A stretch of 40,399 nucleotides of DNA from assembly GCF_022836845.1 (NCBI RefSeq), contig NZ_JAJNNZ010000023.1, positions 1 through 40,399 of the forward strand. Reading direction: 5' to 3'. The translations under genes and the position numbers were made by a program. The notes under the pieces are model-generated. The model ran no database searches. It was not told the origin of the DNA and was given only the letters and a program-made list of their open reading frames with translations. This DNA comes from Vibrio gelatinilyticus. GTDB lineage: Bacteria > Pseudomonadota > Gammaproteobacteria > Enterobacterales > Vibrionaceae. This document shows, piece after piece, positions 32,965 to 40,399 of this stretch (position 1 is its first letter; each line of letters starts with the position of its first letter).

Positions 32965-33267
32965 ATGACCAATCGAATGGAGCTCAGCGGCGTTATTGCT
33001 AATGTGCCTGTTCGAAGCCACAGCCCAGCGGGCATCGCCCACTGCAGATTTTGGTTAGAACATCGTTCTACTGTTATCGAGGCTGAATTACCGAGACAAG
33101 TTTATTGTCGTATGCCGGTGGTTTTTAGTGGTGAAAGGTCACAAGCTCTAACTCGACATTTAGTACAAGGCAGCAATATTAAGGTAAGTGGCTTTGTCGC
33201 TTATCAAACCGGCCGGAATGGTGTTGGTAAATTGGTATTGCATGCTGACAACATCACTCAATTTTAA
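32965..33267 (+). CDS. priB: Primosomal replication protein N (PriB)
   Basis: Dimeric OB-fold single-strand DNA-binding protein of the PriA-PriB-DnaT restart primosome. It reads TNRMELSGVIANVPVRSHSPAGIAHCRFWLEHRS and ends NGVGKLVLHADNITQF, both family features. Length is 100 residues. It lies between rpsF and rpsR, the usual place in gammaproteobacteria, and dnaB lies 1.8 kb away. Its codon use is less biased than that of the ribosomal genes on either side. Confidence 0.97.
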   Translation: MTNRMELSGVIANVPVRSHSPAGIAHCRFWLEHRSTVIEAELPRQVYCRMPVVFSGERSQALTRHLVQGSNIKVSGFVAYQTGRNGVGKLVLHADNITQF

Positions 33268-33283
33268 GATCAGGAGATAGCCC

Positions 33284-33511
33284 ATGGCTCGTTTCTTCCG
33301 TCGTCGTAAATTCTGCCGTTTTACTGCAGAAGGCGTACAAGAGATTGACTACAAAGACGTAGCAACTCTTAAAAACTACATCACTGAAGCTGGTAAAATC
33401 GTACCTAGCCGTATCACTGGTACAAGTGCTAAGTACCAACGTCAGCTAGCTCGCGCTATCAAGCGTTCACGCTACCTAGCTCTACTGCCTTACACTGATA
33501 AGCATCAGTAA
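33284..33511 (+). CDS. rpsR: 30S ribosomal protein S18
   Basis: 75 residues, ARFFRRRKFCRFTAEGVQEIDYKDVATLKNYITE ... RITGTSAKYQRQLARAIKRSRYLALLPY, nearly identical to E. coli S18. It pairs with S6 on the small subunit platform, and the S6:S18 dimer may bind the operon leader. It has a CAGGAG ribosome site and sits 33 bases before rplI. Confidence 0.99.
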   Translation: MARFFRRRKFCRFTAEGVQEIDYKDVATLKNYITEAGKIVPSRITGTSAKYQRQLARAIKRSRYLALLPYTDKHQ

Positions 33512-33544
33512 TCGGCACCGTTTATTAAGAAAGAGGATTAAACA

Positions 33545-33997
33545 ATGCAAGTTATTCTACTTGATAAAATCGGTAACCTAGGTGGTCTTGGCGATACTGT
33601 TAACGTTAAATCTGGTTACGCTCGTAACTTCCTTATCCCACAAGGTAAGGCTGTTATGGCAACTAAAGGTAACGTTGAAATGTTCGAAGTTCGTCGTGCT
33701 GAACTAGAAGCTAAAGTTGCTGAGCAACTAGCTGCTTCTGAAGCTCGCGCTGAAGCTGTTAACGCTCTTGAAGCAGTTGTTATCGCTTCTAAAGCTGGTG
33801 ACGAAGGTAAGCTATTTGGCTCTATCGGTACTCGCGACATCGCAGATGCAATCACTGCAGCTGGCGTTGAAGTAGCTAAGAGCGAAGTTCGTCTACCTGA
33901 AGGTGCTCTACGTAACACTGGTGAGTTCGAAATCAGCGTTCAACTTCACTCTGAAGTTTTCGCTACAGTAACTCTACAAGTTGTTGCTGCTGAGTAA
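33545..33997 (+). CDS. rplI: 50S ribosomal protein L9
   Basis: Two-domain protein at the base of the L1 stalk. The N-terminal domain MQVILLDKIGNLGGLGDTVNVKSGYARNFLIPQGKA is joined by a long helix (about 41-74) to a C-terminal domain containing LFGSIGTRDIADAI. Length is 150 residues. GAGG precedes the ATG. It is the last gene of the rpsF operon and is followed by a terminator. Confidence 0.99.
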   Translation: MQVILLDKIGNLGGLGDTVNVKSGYARNFLIPQGKAVMATKGNVEMFEVRRAELEAKVAEQLAASEARAEAVNALEAVVIASKAGDEGKLFGSIGTRDIADAITAAGVEVAKSEVRLPEGALRNTGEFEISVQLHSEVFATVTLQVVAAE

Positions 33998-34022
33998 TCT
34001 CAGACTTCAAGCGAATTTGAAA

Positions 34023-34049
34023 ACACCAGCTTTGGCTGGTGTTTTTTTA
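34023..34049 (+). terminator. Intrinsic terminator of the rpsF operon
   Basis: AACACCAGC (34023-34031) pairs with GCTGGTGTT (34036-34044) around TTTG, with seven T at 34043-34049. Confidence 0.93.
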
Positions 34050-34095
34050 TGCCCAAATAAAAGTGAATAGTTAAAACGCGAACTCGCGCTAGTCG

Positions 34096-34866
34096 TTAGA
34101 AGGCAAATAGGATATTAACAGTTAAGATTGTATCTCGTTTAGCAAGGTTGCCGGGAACTCGGTCGTGAAATTGGCTGTTGTAGGACAGCTTGAGTGCAAT
34201 CGCATCAGTAATGTTATTGGTGACATTAACTTCACTATCGATTCTGGTGTTGCTTTGACCGGCTGTGGTGGTCAGTTTCCCGCCAATACTTAAATTATCA
34301 AGTGGGTTCCATGACGCACTCACATTACCACGAATGATTGCTTCTTTTACAATGTTGGGAAAGACAATATCTTTGTCCCCAATTTCATCAACATTGGGCT
34401 CTTGATAGCGATAACCTGGACCTAACTCAACCTCAAGCAACAAGGTGTCGGTATTAGTCAGCTGGTAACCCAAACCGCCAGAAATAGTATGGTCTCTGAA
34501 GTAAGCGCTATAAAGAGAATTAAACCCATTGTAGTTACCGAATAAATATATTCGTTGACTTAACTTATAGTCACTTTGCAACAAGAAGTTTTGTTGGTTT
34601 TTATCTTCTTTGCCATTTTTGTACAGTTGGTAGTATTTCCATTCTCCATTAGTACGATGACGACCTGCGGTGTATTCGGTAGCAACTCGCGCATTGAGTG
34701 ACTGAGAGTCGGTATTTCCCGAGTGAGCCTGGTAGCCAAACTCGACTTCAGTTTTCAAAGGTGACGGTAGCTCATTGGAATCACTGTCTTTTTCTGGCTT
34801 GAACTCCTCAGCATGGAGCGTCTGAGAACAAAGCAGAGCTAAACTGAGTAATGTGAGTCTTGGCAC
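34096..34866 (-). CDS. DUF481 family outer-membrane protein
   Basis: Predicted outer-membrane beta-barrel of the DUF481 (YdiY-like, salt-induced) family. A signal peptide (PRLTLLSLALLCSQTLHAEE) is followed by a short acidic segment and alternating amphipathic strands (for example TEVEFGYQAHSGNTDSQSLNARV and LKLSYNSQFHDRVPG), ending in phenylalanine (LTVNILFAF), the usual barrel C-terminal signal. The start is taken as GTG 34866, with TTGAGG about 6 bases upstream and the signal peptide directly after it; the longer open frame to 34974 has no such features. Length is 256 residues. It is divergent from dnaB, and its role is unknown. Confidence 0.85.
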   Translation of the reverse strand: MPRLTLLSLALLCSQTLHAEEFKPEKDSDSNELPSPLKTEVEFGYQAHSGNTDSQSLNARVATEYTAGRHRTNGEWKYYQLYKNGKEDKNQQNFLLQSDYKLSQRIYLFGNYNGFNSLYSAYFRDHTISGGLGYQLTNTDTLLLEVELGPGYRYQEPNVDEIGDKDIVFPNIVKEAIIRGNVSASWNPLDNLSIGGKLTTTAGQSNTRIDSEVNVTNNITDAIALKLSYNSQFHDRVPGNLAKRDTILTVNILFAF

Positions 34867-35042
34867 GAAAACCTCAAGTCTTAAAATCGGGCGATGGATT
34901 ATAATAGTCACATATTCACTGATGGTCAGCGACAGGTCAAATTTTGAATCGCAATCCATAAGCCGAGCGCACACTTTCTTTTCTTTAGCGTAGAAGTAAA
35001 TTGGGTATAATGACCGGTCATAAGTGGTAATTGAGTATAATC
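34867..35042. promoter_or_regulatory. DUF481 / dnaB divergent region
   Basis: Contains TATAAT (35006-35011), a possible dnaB -10 with a weak -35 (CTTTAG, 34983-34988; 17-base spacer). A perfect 12-base palindrome ATGACCGGTCAT (35010-35021) starts inside the -10. A second TTGAGTATAAT (35031-35041) repeats TTGGGTATAAT (35001-35011) 30 bases on, directly before the dnaB ATG. Confidence 0.5.
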
Positions 35043-36437
35043 ATGGCGGATAACCGAATTCAAAAAAGCAGAGATTCACAGGTAGACGCAATTAAAGTCC
35101 CTCCTCATTCATTGGAAGCAGAGCAATCGGTTATTGGTGGCTTGCTCCTTGATAATGAACGCTGGGATACGGTTGCTGAGCGCGTAGTGAGTAAAGACTT
35201 TTACAGTCGACCTCACCGTCTGATCTTTGATGCCGCTAAGAGTATTCTCGAAGACAGCAAACCTTTAGACTTAATTACATTGTCTGAATTTCTAGAGCTA
35301 AGAGAACAGCTTGATGATGTAGGTGGTTTTGCCTACCTCGCCGACCTCGCAAAAAACACACCGAGTGCGGCAAATATTAATGCTTATGCCGATATTGTTG
35401 CTGAAAGAGCGTTGGTTCGTGGTCTGATTAGTGTTGCCAACGAGATTGCCGATGCAGGCTATGACCCACAAGGACGTAGTTCTGAAGATCTTCTCGATTT
35501 GGCGGAAAGTAAAGTGTTTGCTATTGCAGAAGAGCGAACAACAGAGAATGAAGGCCCGCAAAACGTTGATAACATTTTGGAGAAAACGTTAGAGCGAATC
35601 GAAACCCTGTATAAAACGCCACAGGATGGTGTGACAGGTGTTAATACTGGTTTTCCTGATCTCAATAAAAAGACAGCAGGCTTACAGGGTTCCGATCTGG
35701 TGATCGTTGCAGCGCGTCCATCAATGGGTAAAACAACCTTCGCAATGAACCTATGTGAAAATGCCGCCATGGACCAAGACAAACCCGTTTTGATCTTCTC
35801 ACTAGAGATGCCAGCAGAACAACTGATGATGCGTATGTTGGCTTCGCTGTCTCGAGTTGACCAAACGAAAATAAGAACGGGTCAGTTAGACGATGAAGAT
35901 TGGGCGCGAATTTCGTCAACGATGGGTATTCTGATGCAAAAGAAGAATATGTATATCGATGATAGCTCGGGTCTTACCCCTACAGAATTACGTTCTCGTG
36001 CTCGTCGTGTTGCTCGTGATGCCGGTGGTCTAAGTATGATCATGGTCGACTATTTGCAGTTGATGCGAGTCCCCGGATTACAAGATAACCGTACCTTAGA
36101 AATTTCAGAAATTTCACGCTCACTTAAGGCGCTTGCCAAAGAGCTTAATGTCCCTGTTGTTGCTCTGTCTCAGCTTAACCGCTCGTTGGAGCAAAGGGCA
36201 GATAAAAGACCCATTAACTCTGACTTGCGTGAATCTGGTGCAATCGAGCAAGATGCGGATTTGATCATGTTCATCTATCGTGATGAAGTGTACCACCCAG
36301 ACAGTGCGTTAAAAGGAATTGCAGAAATCATTATAGGTAAACAGCGTAATGGTCCGATTGGTTCGGTCAGGCTTACTTTCCAAGGGCAGTTTTCTCGTTT
36401 TGATAATTACGCAGGTCCTGCGTTTGATGATGAGTAA
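35043..36437 (+). CDS. dnaB: Replicative DNA helicase DnaB
   Basis: Hexameric 5'-3' helicase that unwinds the fork and loads primase. The N-terminal primase-binding domain (PPHSLEAEQSVIGGLLLDNERW) is followed by a RecA-like ATPase domain with Walker A ARPSMGKTTFAMN, Walker B MIMVDYLQLM, and VALSQLNRSLEQRADKRP. No intein or insertion is present. Length is 464 residues from ATG 35043; the frame is open four codons upstream. The ribosome site is weak. It is followed by alr after 9 bases, so the two may be co-transcribed. Confidence 0.98.
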   Translation: MADNRIQKSRDSQVDAIKVPPHSLEAEQSVIGGLLLDNERWDTVAERVVSKDFYSRPHRLIFDAAKSILEDSKPLDLITLSEFLELREQLDDVGGFAYLADLAKNTPSAANINAYADIVAERALVRGLISVANEIADAGYDPQGRSSEDLLDLAESKVFAIAEERTTENEGPQNVDNILEKTLERIETLYKTPQDGVTGVNTGFPDLNKKTAGLQGSDLVIVAARPSMGKTTFAMNLCENAAMDQDKPVLIFSLEMPAEQLMMRMLASLSRVDQTKIRTGQLDDEDWARISSTMGILMQKKNMYIDDSSGLTPTELRSRARRVARDAGGLSMIMVDYLQLMRVPGLQDNRTLEISEISRSLKALAKELNVPVVALSQLNRSLEQRADKRPINSDLRESGAIEQDADLIMFIYRDEVYHPDSALKGIAEIIIGKQRNGPIGSVRLTFQGQFSRFDNYAGPAFDDE

Positions 36438-36446
36438 GGCTGTCAT

Positions 36447-37535
36447 ATGAGTTATATGAAAGCAGCGACGGCGTGTATTGACCTAGCAGCACTTCAGTAC
36501 AACTTGATGAAAGTTCGAGAGCACGCGCCAAACAGCAAAGTGATGGCCGTGGTAAAGGCGAATGGCTATGGACATGGTTTACGCCACATTGCGAAAAGTG
36601 CTCAAGGTGCCGATGCCTTTGGAGTTGCCCGCATAGAAGAAGCTCTACAACTTCGAGCGGCTGGCATTGTAAAACCTATCTTATTATTAGAAGGTTTCTA
36701 CTCGGCTAATGACCTGCCGATCTTAGTCACTAACAACATTCAAACGGTCGTTCACTGTATTGAGCAGCTCGAGGCTCTAGAGCAGGCAGCACTTGAAACA
36801 CCGGTTACGGTTTGGCTTAAAATCGATAGTGGTATGCACCGCTTGGGGATCCGTGCTGAGCAGTACCAGAACTTTGTGGATCGCCTACACGGTTGTAATA
36901 ATGTGGCAAAGCCACTGCGTTATATGAGCCATTTTGGTTGTGCTGACGAGCTTGAAAGCAACGCGACACAAACTCAGATCGATACTTTCCTTTCTCTCAC
37001 TCACGGTTGTAACGGACAGCGTTCACTGGCAGCATCTGCCGGTCTACTCGCTTGGCCTCAAAGCCATTTGGAGTGGGTAAGGCCAGGCATTATCATGTAT
37101 GGAGTGTCTCCGTTTGCCGAAAAAACAGCCGCTCAGTTTGATTTCAAGCCTGTAATGACTCTCAAGTCTCACCTGATAGCGGTCCGAGAAGTAAAACAAG
37201 GTGAAAGTGTCGGTTATGGAGCTACATGGACCAGTCAGCGTGACACTAAAGTGGGTGTAATAGCGATTGGGTATGGCGATGGCTACCCAAGAACAGCGCC
37301 CAATGGGACTCCTGTTCTTGTCAATGGACATCAGGTTCCTATCGTTGGAAGAGTTTCTATGGATATGTTGACAGTCGATTTAGGGCCAGACGCTGTAGAT
37401 CGAGTTGGCGATGAAGCTATCTTGTGGGGGCAGCAACTTCCAGCTGAAGAGGTTGCAAAACACATAGGAACCATAGCGTATGAGTTAGTCACCAAACTGA
37501 CACCCCGAGTAGAGATGTGTTACATCAATTCGTAA
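36447..37535 (+). CDS. alr: Alanine racemase
   Basis: PLP enzyme that converts L- to D-alanine for peptidoglycan. The PLP lysine lies in VMAVVKANGYGHGL, and the second catalytic base Tyr in VGYGATW. Other motifs are LKIDSGMHRLGI, WVRPGIIMYG and GRVSMDMLTVDLG. Length is 362 residues; ATG 36447 (AAGG 7 bases upstream) is preferred to ATG 36456. The dnaB-alr pair is conserved with E. coli. A terminator overlaps its stop. Confidence 0.97.
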   Translation: MSYMKAATACIDLAALQYNLMKVREHAPNSKVMAVVKANGYGHGLRHIAKSAQGADAFGVARIEEALQLRAAGIVKPILLLEGFYSANDLPILVTNNIQTVVHCIEQLEALEQAALETPVTVWLKIDSGMHRLGIRAEQYQNFVDRLHGCNNVAKPLRYMSHFGCADELESNATQTQIDTFLSLTHGCNGQRSLAASAGLLAWPQSHLEWVRPGIIMYGVSPFAEKTAAQFDFKPVMTLKSHLIAVREVKQGESVGYGATWTSQRDTKVGVIAIGYGDGYPRTAPNGTPVLVNGHQVPIVGRVSMDMLTVDLGPDAVDRVGDEAILWGQQLPAEEVAKHIGTIAYELVTKLTPRVEMCYINS

Positions 37536-37557
37536 AAGAGCCGTAAGGCTCTTTTTT
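37534..37557. terminator. Terminator between alr and yjbQ
   Basis: AAAAGAGCC (37534-37542) pairs with GGCTCTTTT (37547-37555) around GTAA, with six T at 37552-37557. It overlaps the alr stop on one side and the stop of the converging yjbQ gene on the other; the A-run makes it usable from both directions. Confidence 0.9.
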
Positions 37558-37981
37558 ACGTTATTTCGCCTTGTAAAGTCGCGAACACACATCGCTTACC
37601 TGCACTATTTCGATGTTCACCTAGGTAGATCCCTTGCCATGTTCCTAATTGTAAACGACCATTTCGGATTGGGATGGTTAGGCTGACGCCTAGCAGTGCG
37701 CTCTTGATGTGGGCAGGCATATCATCGCTGCCTTCGTAGATATGCTGATAGTAAGGAGCATTTTCGGGCACATAACGATTGAAATGCGATTCCATATCTA
37801 GGCGCACTGTAGTATCGGCATTCTCATTCAGAGATAGGCTGGCAGACGTGTGTTGTAGAATGATATGTAGTAAACCAACGGAATAGTTTCTTATTTGCGG
37901 TAATTGTTGTTCAATTTCATCAGTAATAAGATGAAAGCCGCGTTTTTTTGCACTGAGATGAATAGTTTGCTGCTGCCACAT
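37556..37981 (-). CDS. yjbQ: YjbQ family protein (secondary thiamine-phosphate synthase type)
   Basis: UPF0047/YjbQ fold; some members have weak thiamine-phosphate synthase activity, but the main role is unknown. It keeps the His-containing motif GLLHIILQHTSASLSLNENAD and the C-terminal LGTWQGIYLGEHRNSAGKR. Length is 141 residues from ATG 37981, with AAAGGAAG about 6 bases upstream. The frame is open to 38107, but those extra residues are not family-like. Its stop lies inside the alr terminator. Confidence 0.9.
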   Translation of the reverse strand: MWQQQTIHLSAKKRGFHLITDEIEQQLPQIRNYSVGLLHIILQHTSASLSLNENADTTVRLDMESHFNRYVPENAPYYQHIYEGSDDMPAHIKSALLGVSLTIPIRNGRLQLGTWQGIYLGEHRNSAGKRCVFATLQGEIT

Positions 37982-38303
37982 AACACTTCCTTTATAATGT
38001 TTTGCTACAATTTCGGCTCGAAATGTTCGGTCTTGCTTACCTTTGATTGATATATTGTGTGTCGAATCGTGACTTAACGCAATGTTGGTTAAGTTATGCT
38101 CGTACATAATGATGGCTGAAAATTTATTACTAGCTTAGGATCAGTTAAGCTGACAGCCGAGCAACAATGAAGAATTTAGGACAGTGCATAAATAATCGAC
38201 GAAATGCATTGTCCTGCTATATTTTTATAATTCGCTAAAACTGGGGATTCTAGCCACCGAAAGGTGATGGAATAAGTCCAACTGTAATATTGGGATAGAG
38301 ACC
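37982..38303. promoter_or_regulatory. 322-base yjbQ-pgi intergenic region
   Basis: No gene is convincing. It holds a strong hairpin (38178-38215), an AT-rich TATAAT (38226-38231) that may be the pgi -10, and a small leader hairpin with a GAAA tetraloop (38255-38266). No clear -35 at 17 bases was seen. The yjbQ promoter should also be here. Confidence 0.5.
38178..38215. repeat. Strong inverted repeat upstream of pgi
   Basis: AGGACAGTGCAT (38178-38189) and ATGCATTGTCCT (38204-38215) form a 12-bp stem with one G-U pair around 14 bases. A T-rich run (TATATTTTTATAAT) follows on the plus strand. Confidence 0.75.
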
Positions 38304-39956
38304 ATGTTGAAAAACATTAATCCAACGCAAACACAAGCTTGGAAAGCACTTACAGCGCACTTTGAATCTGCGCAAGATATGGACATGAAAGCGCTATTTG
38401 CACAAGACGCTGATCGTTTTGGTAAATTCTCTACTAAATTTGGCTCTGACATTCTTATTGATTACTCTAAAAACCTAATCAATGAAGAAACGATGCAGCA
38501 CCTATTCGCTTTGGCAAATGAGACTGAACTTAAGTCAGCAATCAAAGCCATGTACTCTGGTGAGGCTATCAACAAGACAGAAGCTCGCTCTGTATTGCAT
38601 GTAGCACTGCGTAATCGCAGCAACACTCCAATCATCGTAAATGGTGAAGATGTGATGCCGGCAGTAAATGCTGTGCTAGAAAAAATGAAGTCATTTTCGG
38701 AACGTATTATCTCGGGGGACTGGAAAGGTTACACCGGCAAGGCTATTACTGATATTGTGAATATCGGTATCGGTGGCTCCGATCTTGGGCCTTATATGGT
38801 GACAGAAGCACTAGCGCCATACAAAACACACCTAAATATGCACTTTGTCTCTAACGTCGATGGCACACATATCGCTGAAACGTTGAAAAAAGTGAATCCA
38901 GAAACCACGCTATTTTTGGTCGCTTCAAAAACATTTACCACCCAAGAAACAATGACGAACGCACACAGTGCACGTGACTGGTTCCTTGAATCTGCGCAAG
39001 ATGAAGCTCACGTAGCTAAGCATTTTGCTGCTCTTTCAACTAACGCCACATCAGTTGCTGAATTCGGCATCGATACTGATAACATGTTTGAATTCTGGGA
39101 CTGGGTAGGGGGTCGTTATTCTCTATGGTCTGCAATTGGTCTATCTATTGCACTTGCAGTGGGCTTCGACAACTTCGTTGAGCTCCTTGAAGGTGCACAC
39201 GATATGGACAAGCACTTCGCAGAGACTGATTTCGAAAACAACGTGCCAGTACTACTTGCACTAATTGGACTTTGGTACAACAACTTCCATGGCGCTGAAT
39301 CTGAAGCCATTCTACCGTATGACCAATACATGCACCGTTTTGCTGCGTATTTCCAACAAGGCAACATGGAATCAAACGGTAAATTCGTCGATCGCAATGG
39401 TGAAGCTGTTGACTATCAAACAGGTCCTATTATCTGGGGTGAGCCTGGTACCAACGGTCAGCACGCCTTCTATCAATTGATCCACCAAGGTACCAAGTTG
39501 ATTCCTTGTGATTTCATCGCACCAGCATTGACTCATAATCCAGTGAGCGATCATCATCAGAAATTAATGTCTAACTTCTTTGCGCAAACAGAAGCATTGG
39601 CATTTGGAAAAACAAAAGAAGTAGTAGAAGCAGAATTCATCGCAGCAGGTAAAACAGCTGAAGAAGTGAAAGAGCTTGTGCCGTTTAAAGTGTTTGAAGG
39701 TAACCGCCCAACAAACTCTATCTTAGTTAAACAGATTACACCACGCACATTGGGCAACCTGATTGCTATGTATGAGCACAAGATTTTTGCTCAGGGTGTA
39801 ATCTGGAATATCTTTAGCTTTGACCAGTGGGGTGTAGAATTAGGTAAGCAACTAGCAAATCAAATTCTACCTGAACTGGCTGGAAGTTCAGACGTAACAA
39901 CTCATGATAGTTCGACTAACGGCTTAATTAATGCGTTTAAAGCCTACAAGGCATAA
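38304..39956 (+). CDS. pgi: Glucose-6-phosphate isomerase
   Basis: Interconverts glucose 6-phosphate and fructose 6-phosphate. Signature segments are present: NIGIGGSDLGPYMVTEAL, SKTFTTQETMTNA, GGRYSLWSAIGLSIAL, QGNMESNGK (active-site Glu), TNGQHAFYQLIHQG (His) and a late lysine in IAMYEHKIFAQG. Length is 550 residues, the usual size. Only a weak ribosome site (GATAGAG) is visible before ATG 38304. It is monocistronic with its own terminator. Confidence 0.98.
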   Translation: MLKNINPTQTQAWKALTAHFESAQDMDMKALFAQDADRFGKFSTKFGSDILIDYSKNLINEETMQHLFALANETELKSAIKAMYSGEAINKTEARSVLHVALRNRSNTPIIVNGEDVMPAVNAVLEKMKSFSERIISGDWKGYTGKAITDIVNIGIGGSDLGPYMVTEALAPYKTHLNMHFVSNVDGTHIAETLKKVNPETTLFLVASKTFTTQETMTNAHSARDWFLESAQDEAHVAKHFAALSTNATSVAEFGIDTDNMFEFWDWVGGRYSLWSAIGLSIALAVGFDNFVELLEGAHDMDKHFAETDFENNVPVLLALIGLWYNNFHGAESEAILPYDQYMHRFAAYFQQGNMESNGKFVDRNGEAVDYQTGPIIWGEPGTNGQHAFYQLIHQGTKLIPCDFIAPALTHNPVSDHHQKLMSNFFAQTEALAFGKTKEVVEAEFIAAGKTAEEVKELVPFKVFEGNRPTNSILVKQITPRTLGNLIAMYEHKIFAQGVIWNIFSFDQWGVELGKQLANQILPELAGSSDVTTHDSSTNGLINAFKAYKA

Positions 39957-40010
39957 TGAAATCACAAATTAGGCAGATGAGGTAAAAAAATCCTCCTCTT
40001 ATAATAGATG

Positions 40011-40042
40011 AAAGGCGCTAGCTAAAAGCTAGCGCCTTTTTC
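40011..40042 (+). terminator. Intrinsic terminator after pgi
   Basis: AAAGGCGCTAGCT (40011-40023) and AGCTAGCGCCTTT (40027-40039) form a perfect 13-bp stem around AAA, followed by TTTTTC. Confidence 0.95.
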
Positions 40043-40118
40043 TTTACGCTCAATAAAGTAAATAGGTAATGTAGAAAGAGTGGATCACAGCCTAATCTCA
40101 CTAACAAATGAATAACTC

Positions 40119-40127
40119 TGTGGATAA
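40119..40127 (-). other. Single DnaA box
   Basis: TGTGGATAA is the complement of the perfect consensus DnaA box TTATCCACA. It is isolated and not part of an origin cluster. Confidence 0.5.
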
Positions 40128-40195
40128 CTTGTAAGCCTTAATGTATTAAACTTTATAAAAAGGGCGTTTGAGTGAAAAAAGAGCACATAACCCTT

Positions 40196-40256
40196 ATTTT
40201 TACATTTTTTTCAAAAAACGCTTGCCAATGTGATCGTGATCTCTATAATGCCTCCT
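40196..40256 (+). promoter_or_regulatory. Candidate rrn P1 promoter with UP element
   Basis: TTGCCA (40222-40227), a 16-base spacer and TATAAT (40244-40249), with an A/T-rich UP-like tract (40196-40220) and a GC-rich discriminator GCCTCCTCG. Confidence 0.75.
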
Positions 40257-40336
40257 CGTTGACGCAGCAAGGCCTGACAGGCAGTGAAGCAGAAAACAAG
40301 GCAATGAAAAGCGAATTAAGAAAATTTAGAAAGTGT

Positions 40337-40372
40337 TTGACACTTCCTAATTAATCGCTAGAATGGCCGCCT
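40337..40372 (+). promoter_or_regulatory. Candidate rrn P2 promoter
   Basis: A perfect -35 TTGACA (40337-40342), a 16-base spacer and TAGAAT (40359-40364), followed by GGCCGCCTC. It lies 115 bases after P1, the usual P1-P2 distance. Confidence 0.75.
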
Positions 40373-40399
40373 CTTCAAACGGGATTACCCAAGCGAAGA

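Larger units (their letters stand above)
40043..40399 (+). promoter_or_regulatory. Upstream region of a probable rRNA operon
   Basis: 357 bases without a credible protein gene; the only open frame (40172-40354) is crossed by promoter elements. The region has a DnaA box, an AT-rich tract and two strong promoters with GC-rich discriminators. This is the layout of an rrn P1-P2 region, so a 16S rRNA gene should lie to the right of the window. Confidence 0.7.

Noticed and set aside
40172..40354. Small open frame near the right end
   Set aside because: It is crossed by two strong rRNA-type promoters, has no ribosome site and resembles no family.

Overview
The window is chromosomal DNA of a gammaproteobacterium, most likely a Vibrio (Vibrionaceae). 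Protein sequences and gene order both point there: mrcA / pilMNOPQ-aroKB-damX-dam-rpe-gph-trpS, then pabA-argD-astAD beside crp, then yheS-kefGB-yheV-slyD, then rpsF-priB-rpsR-rplI, dnaB-alr, pgi and an rRNA promoter. I cannot name the species from sequence alone. Almost every gene is a conserved core gene; I see no prophage, insertion sequence, integron, CRISPR array, tRNA or toxin-antitoxin pair.

Layout: 1-2.8 kb holds mrcA (PBP1A, minus), divergent from the type IV pilus assembly genes pilMNOPQ (2.8-7.3 kb). 7.4-11.6 kb is aroK-aroB, a terminator, damX and dam. 11.7-14.3 kb is rpe-gph and trpS. 14.4-20.1 kb is pabA and an arginine-related run, argD/astC-astA-astD plus a DUF1338 gene. A bidirectional terminator separates this from a minus-strand run: crp, prkB, yheU, yheT and a MocR-type regulator. 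The regulator is divergent from a RhtB/LysE exporter; this pair sits between yheT and the yheS group, which are neighbours in E. coli. The yheS-TIGR02444 pair (minus) follows, its last gene ending in a hexanucleotide microsatellite. 28.0-32.4 kb is kefG-kefB-yheV, slyD and an isoaspartyl peptidase. 32.5-34.0 kb is the rpsF-priB-rpsR-rplI operon. Then come a DUF481 outer-membrane protein, dnaB-alr, yjbQ and pgi. The last 340 bases carry a DnaA box and two strong promoters of rRNA type, so an rRNA operon probably begins just beyond the right edge.

How the genes work together: MrcA and Alr serve peptidoglycan synthesis and DamX (SPOR) the septum. PilM-Q form the inner-membrane platform and outer-membrane secretin of the type IV pilus. 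AroK/AroB make chorismate precursors, used by PabA (folate) and by the tryptophan that TrpS loads onto tRNA. ArgD/AstC, AstA and AstD cover arginine synthesis and catabolism; AstB and AstE are not in this window. Dam, PriB and DnaB serve replication and mismatch repair.

I found no wholly new multi-gene system. The items most worth a second look are the MocR-exporter module with palindromes over its promoter, the DUF1338 gene in the ast cluster, the (Ser-Thr)n microsatellite tail, an intact P-loop ATPase domain in DamX, the mutually exclusive helices in the rpsF leader, a strong unassigned hairpin upstream of pgi, and candidate ArgR and CRP operators.
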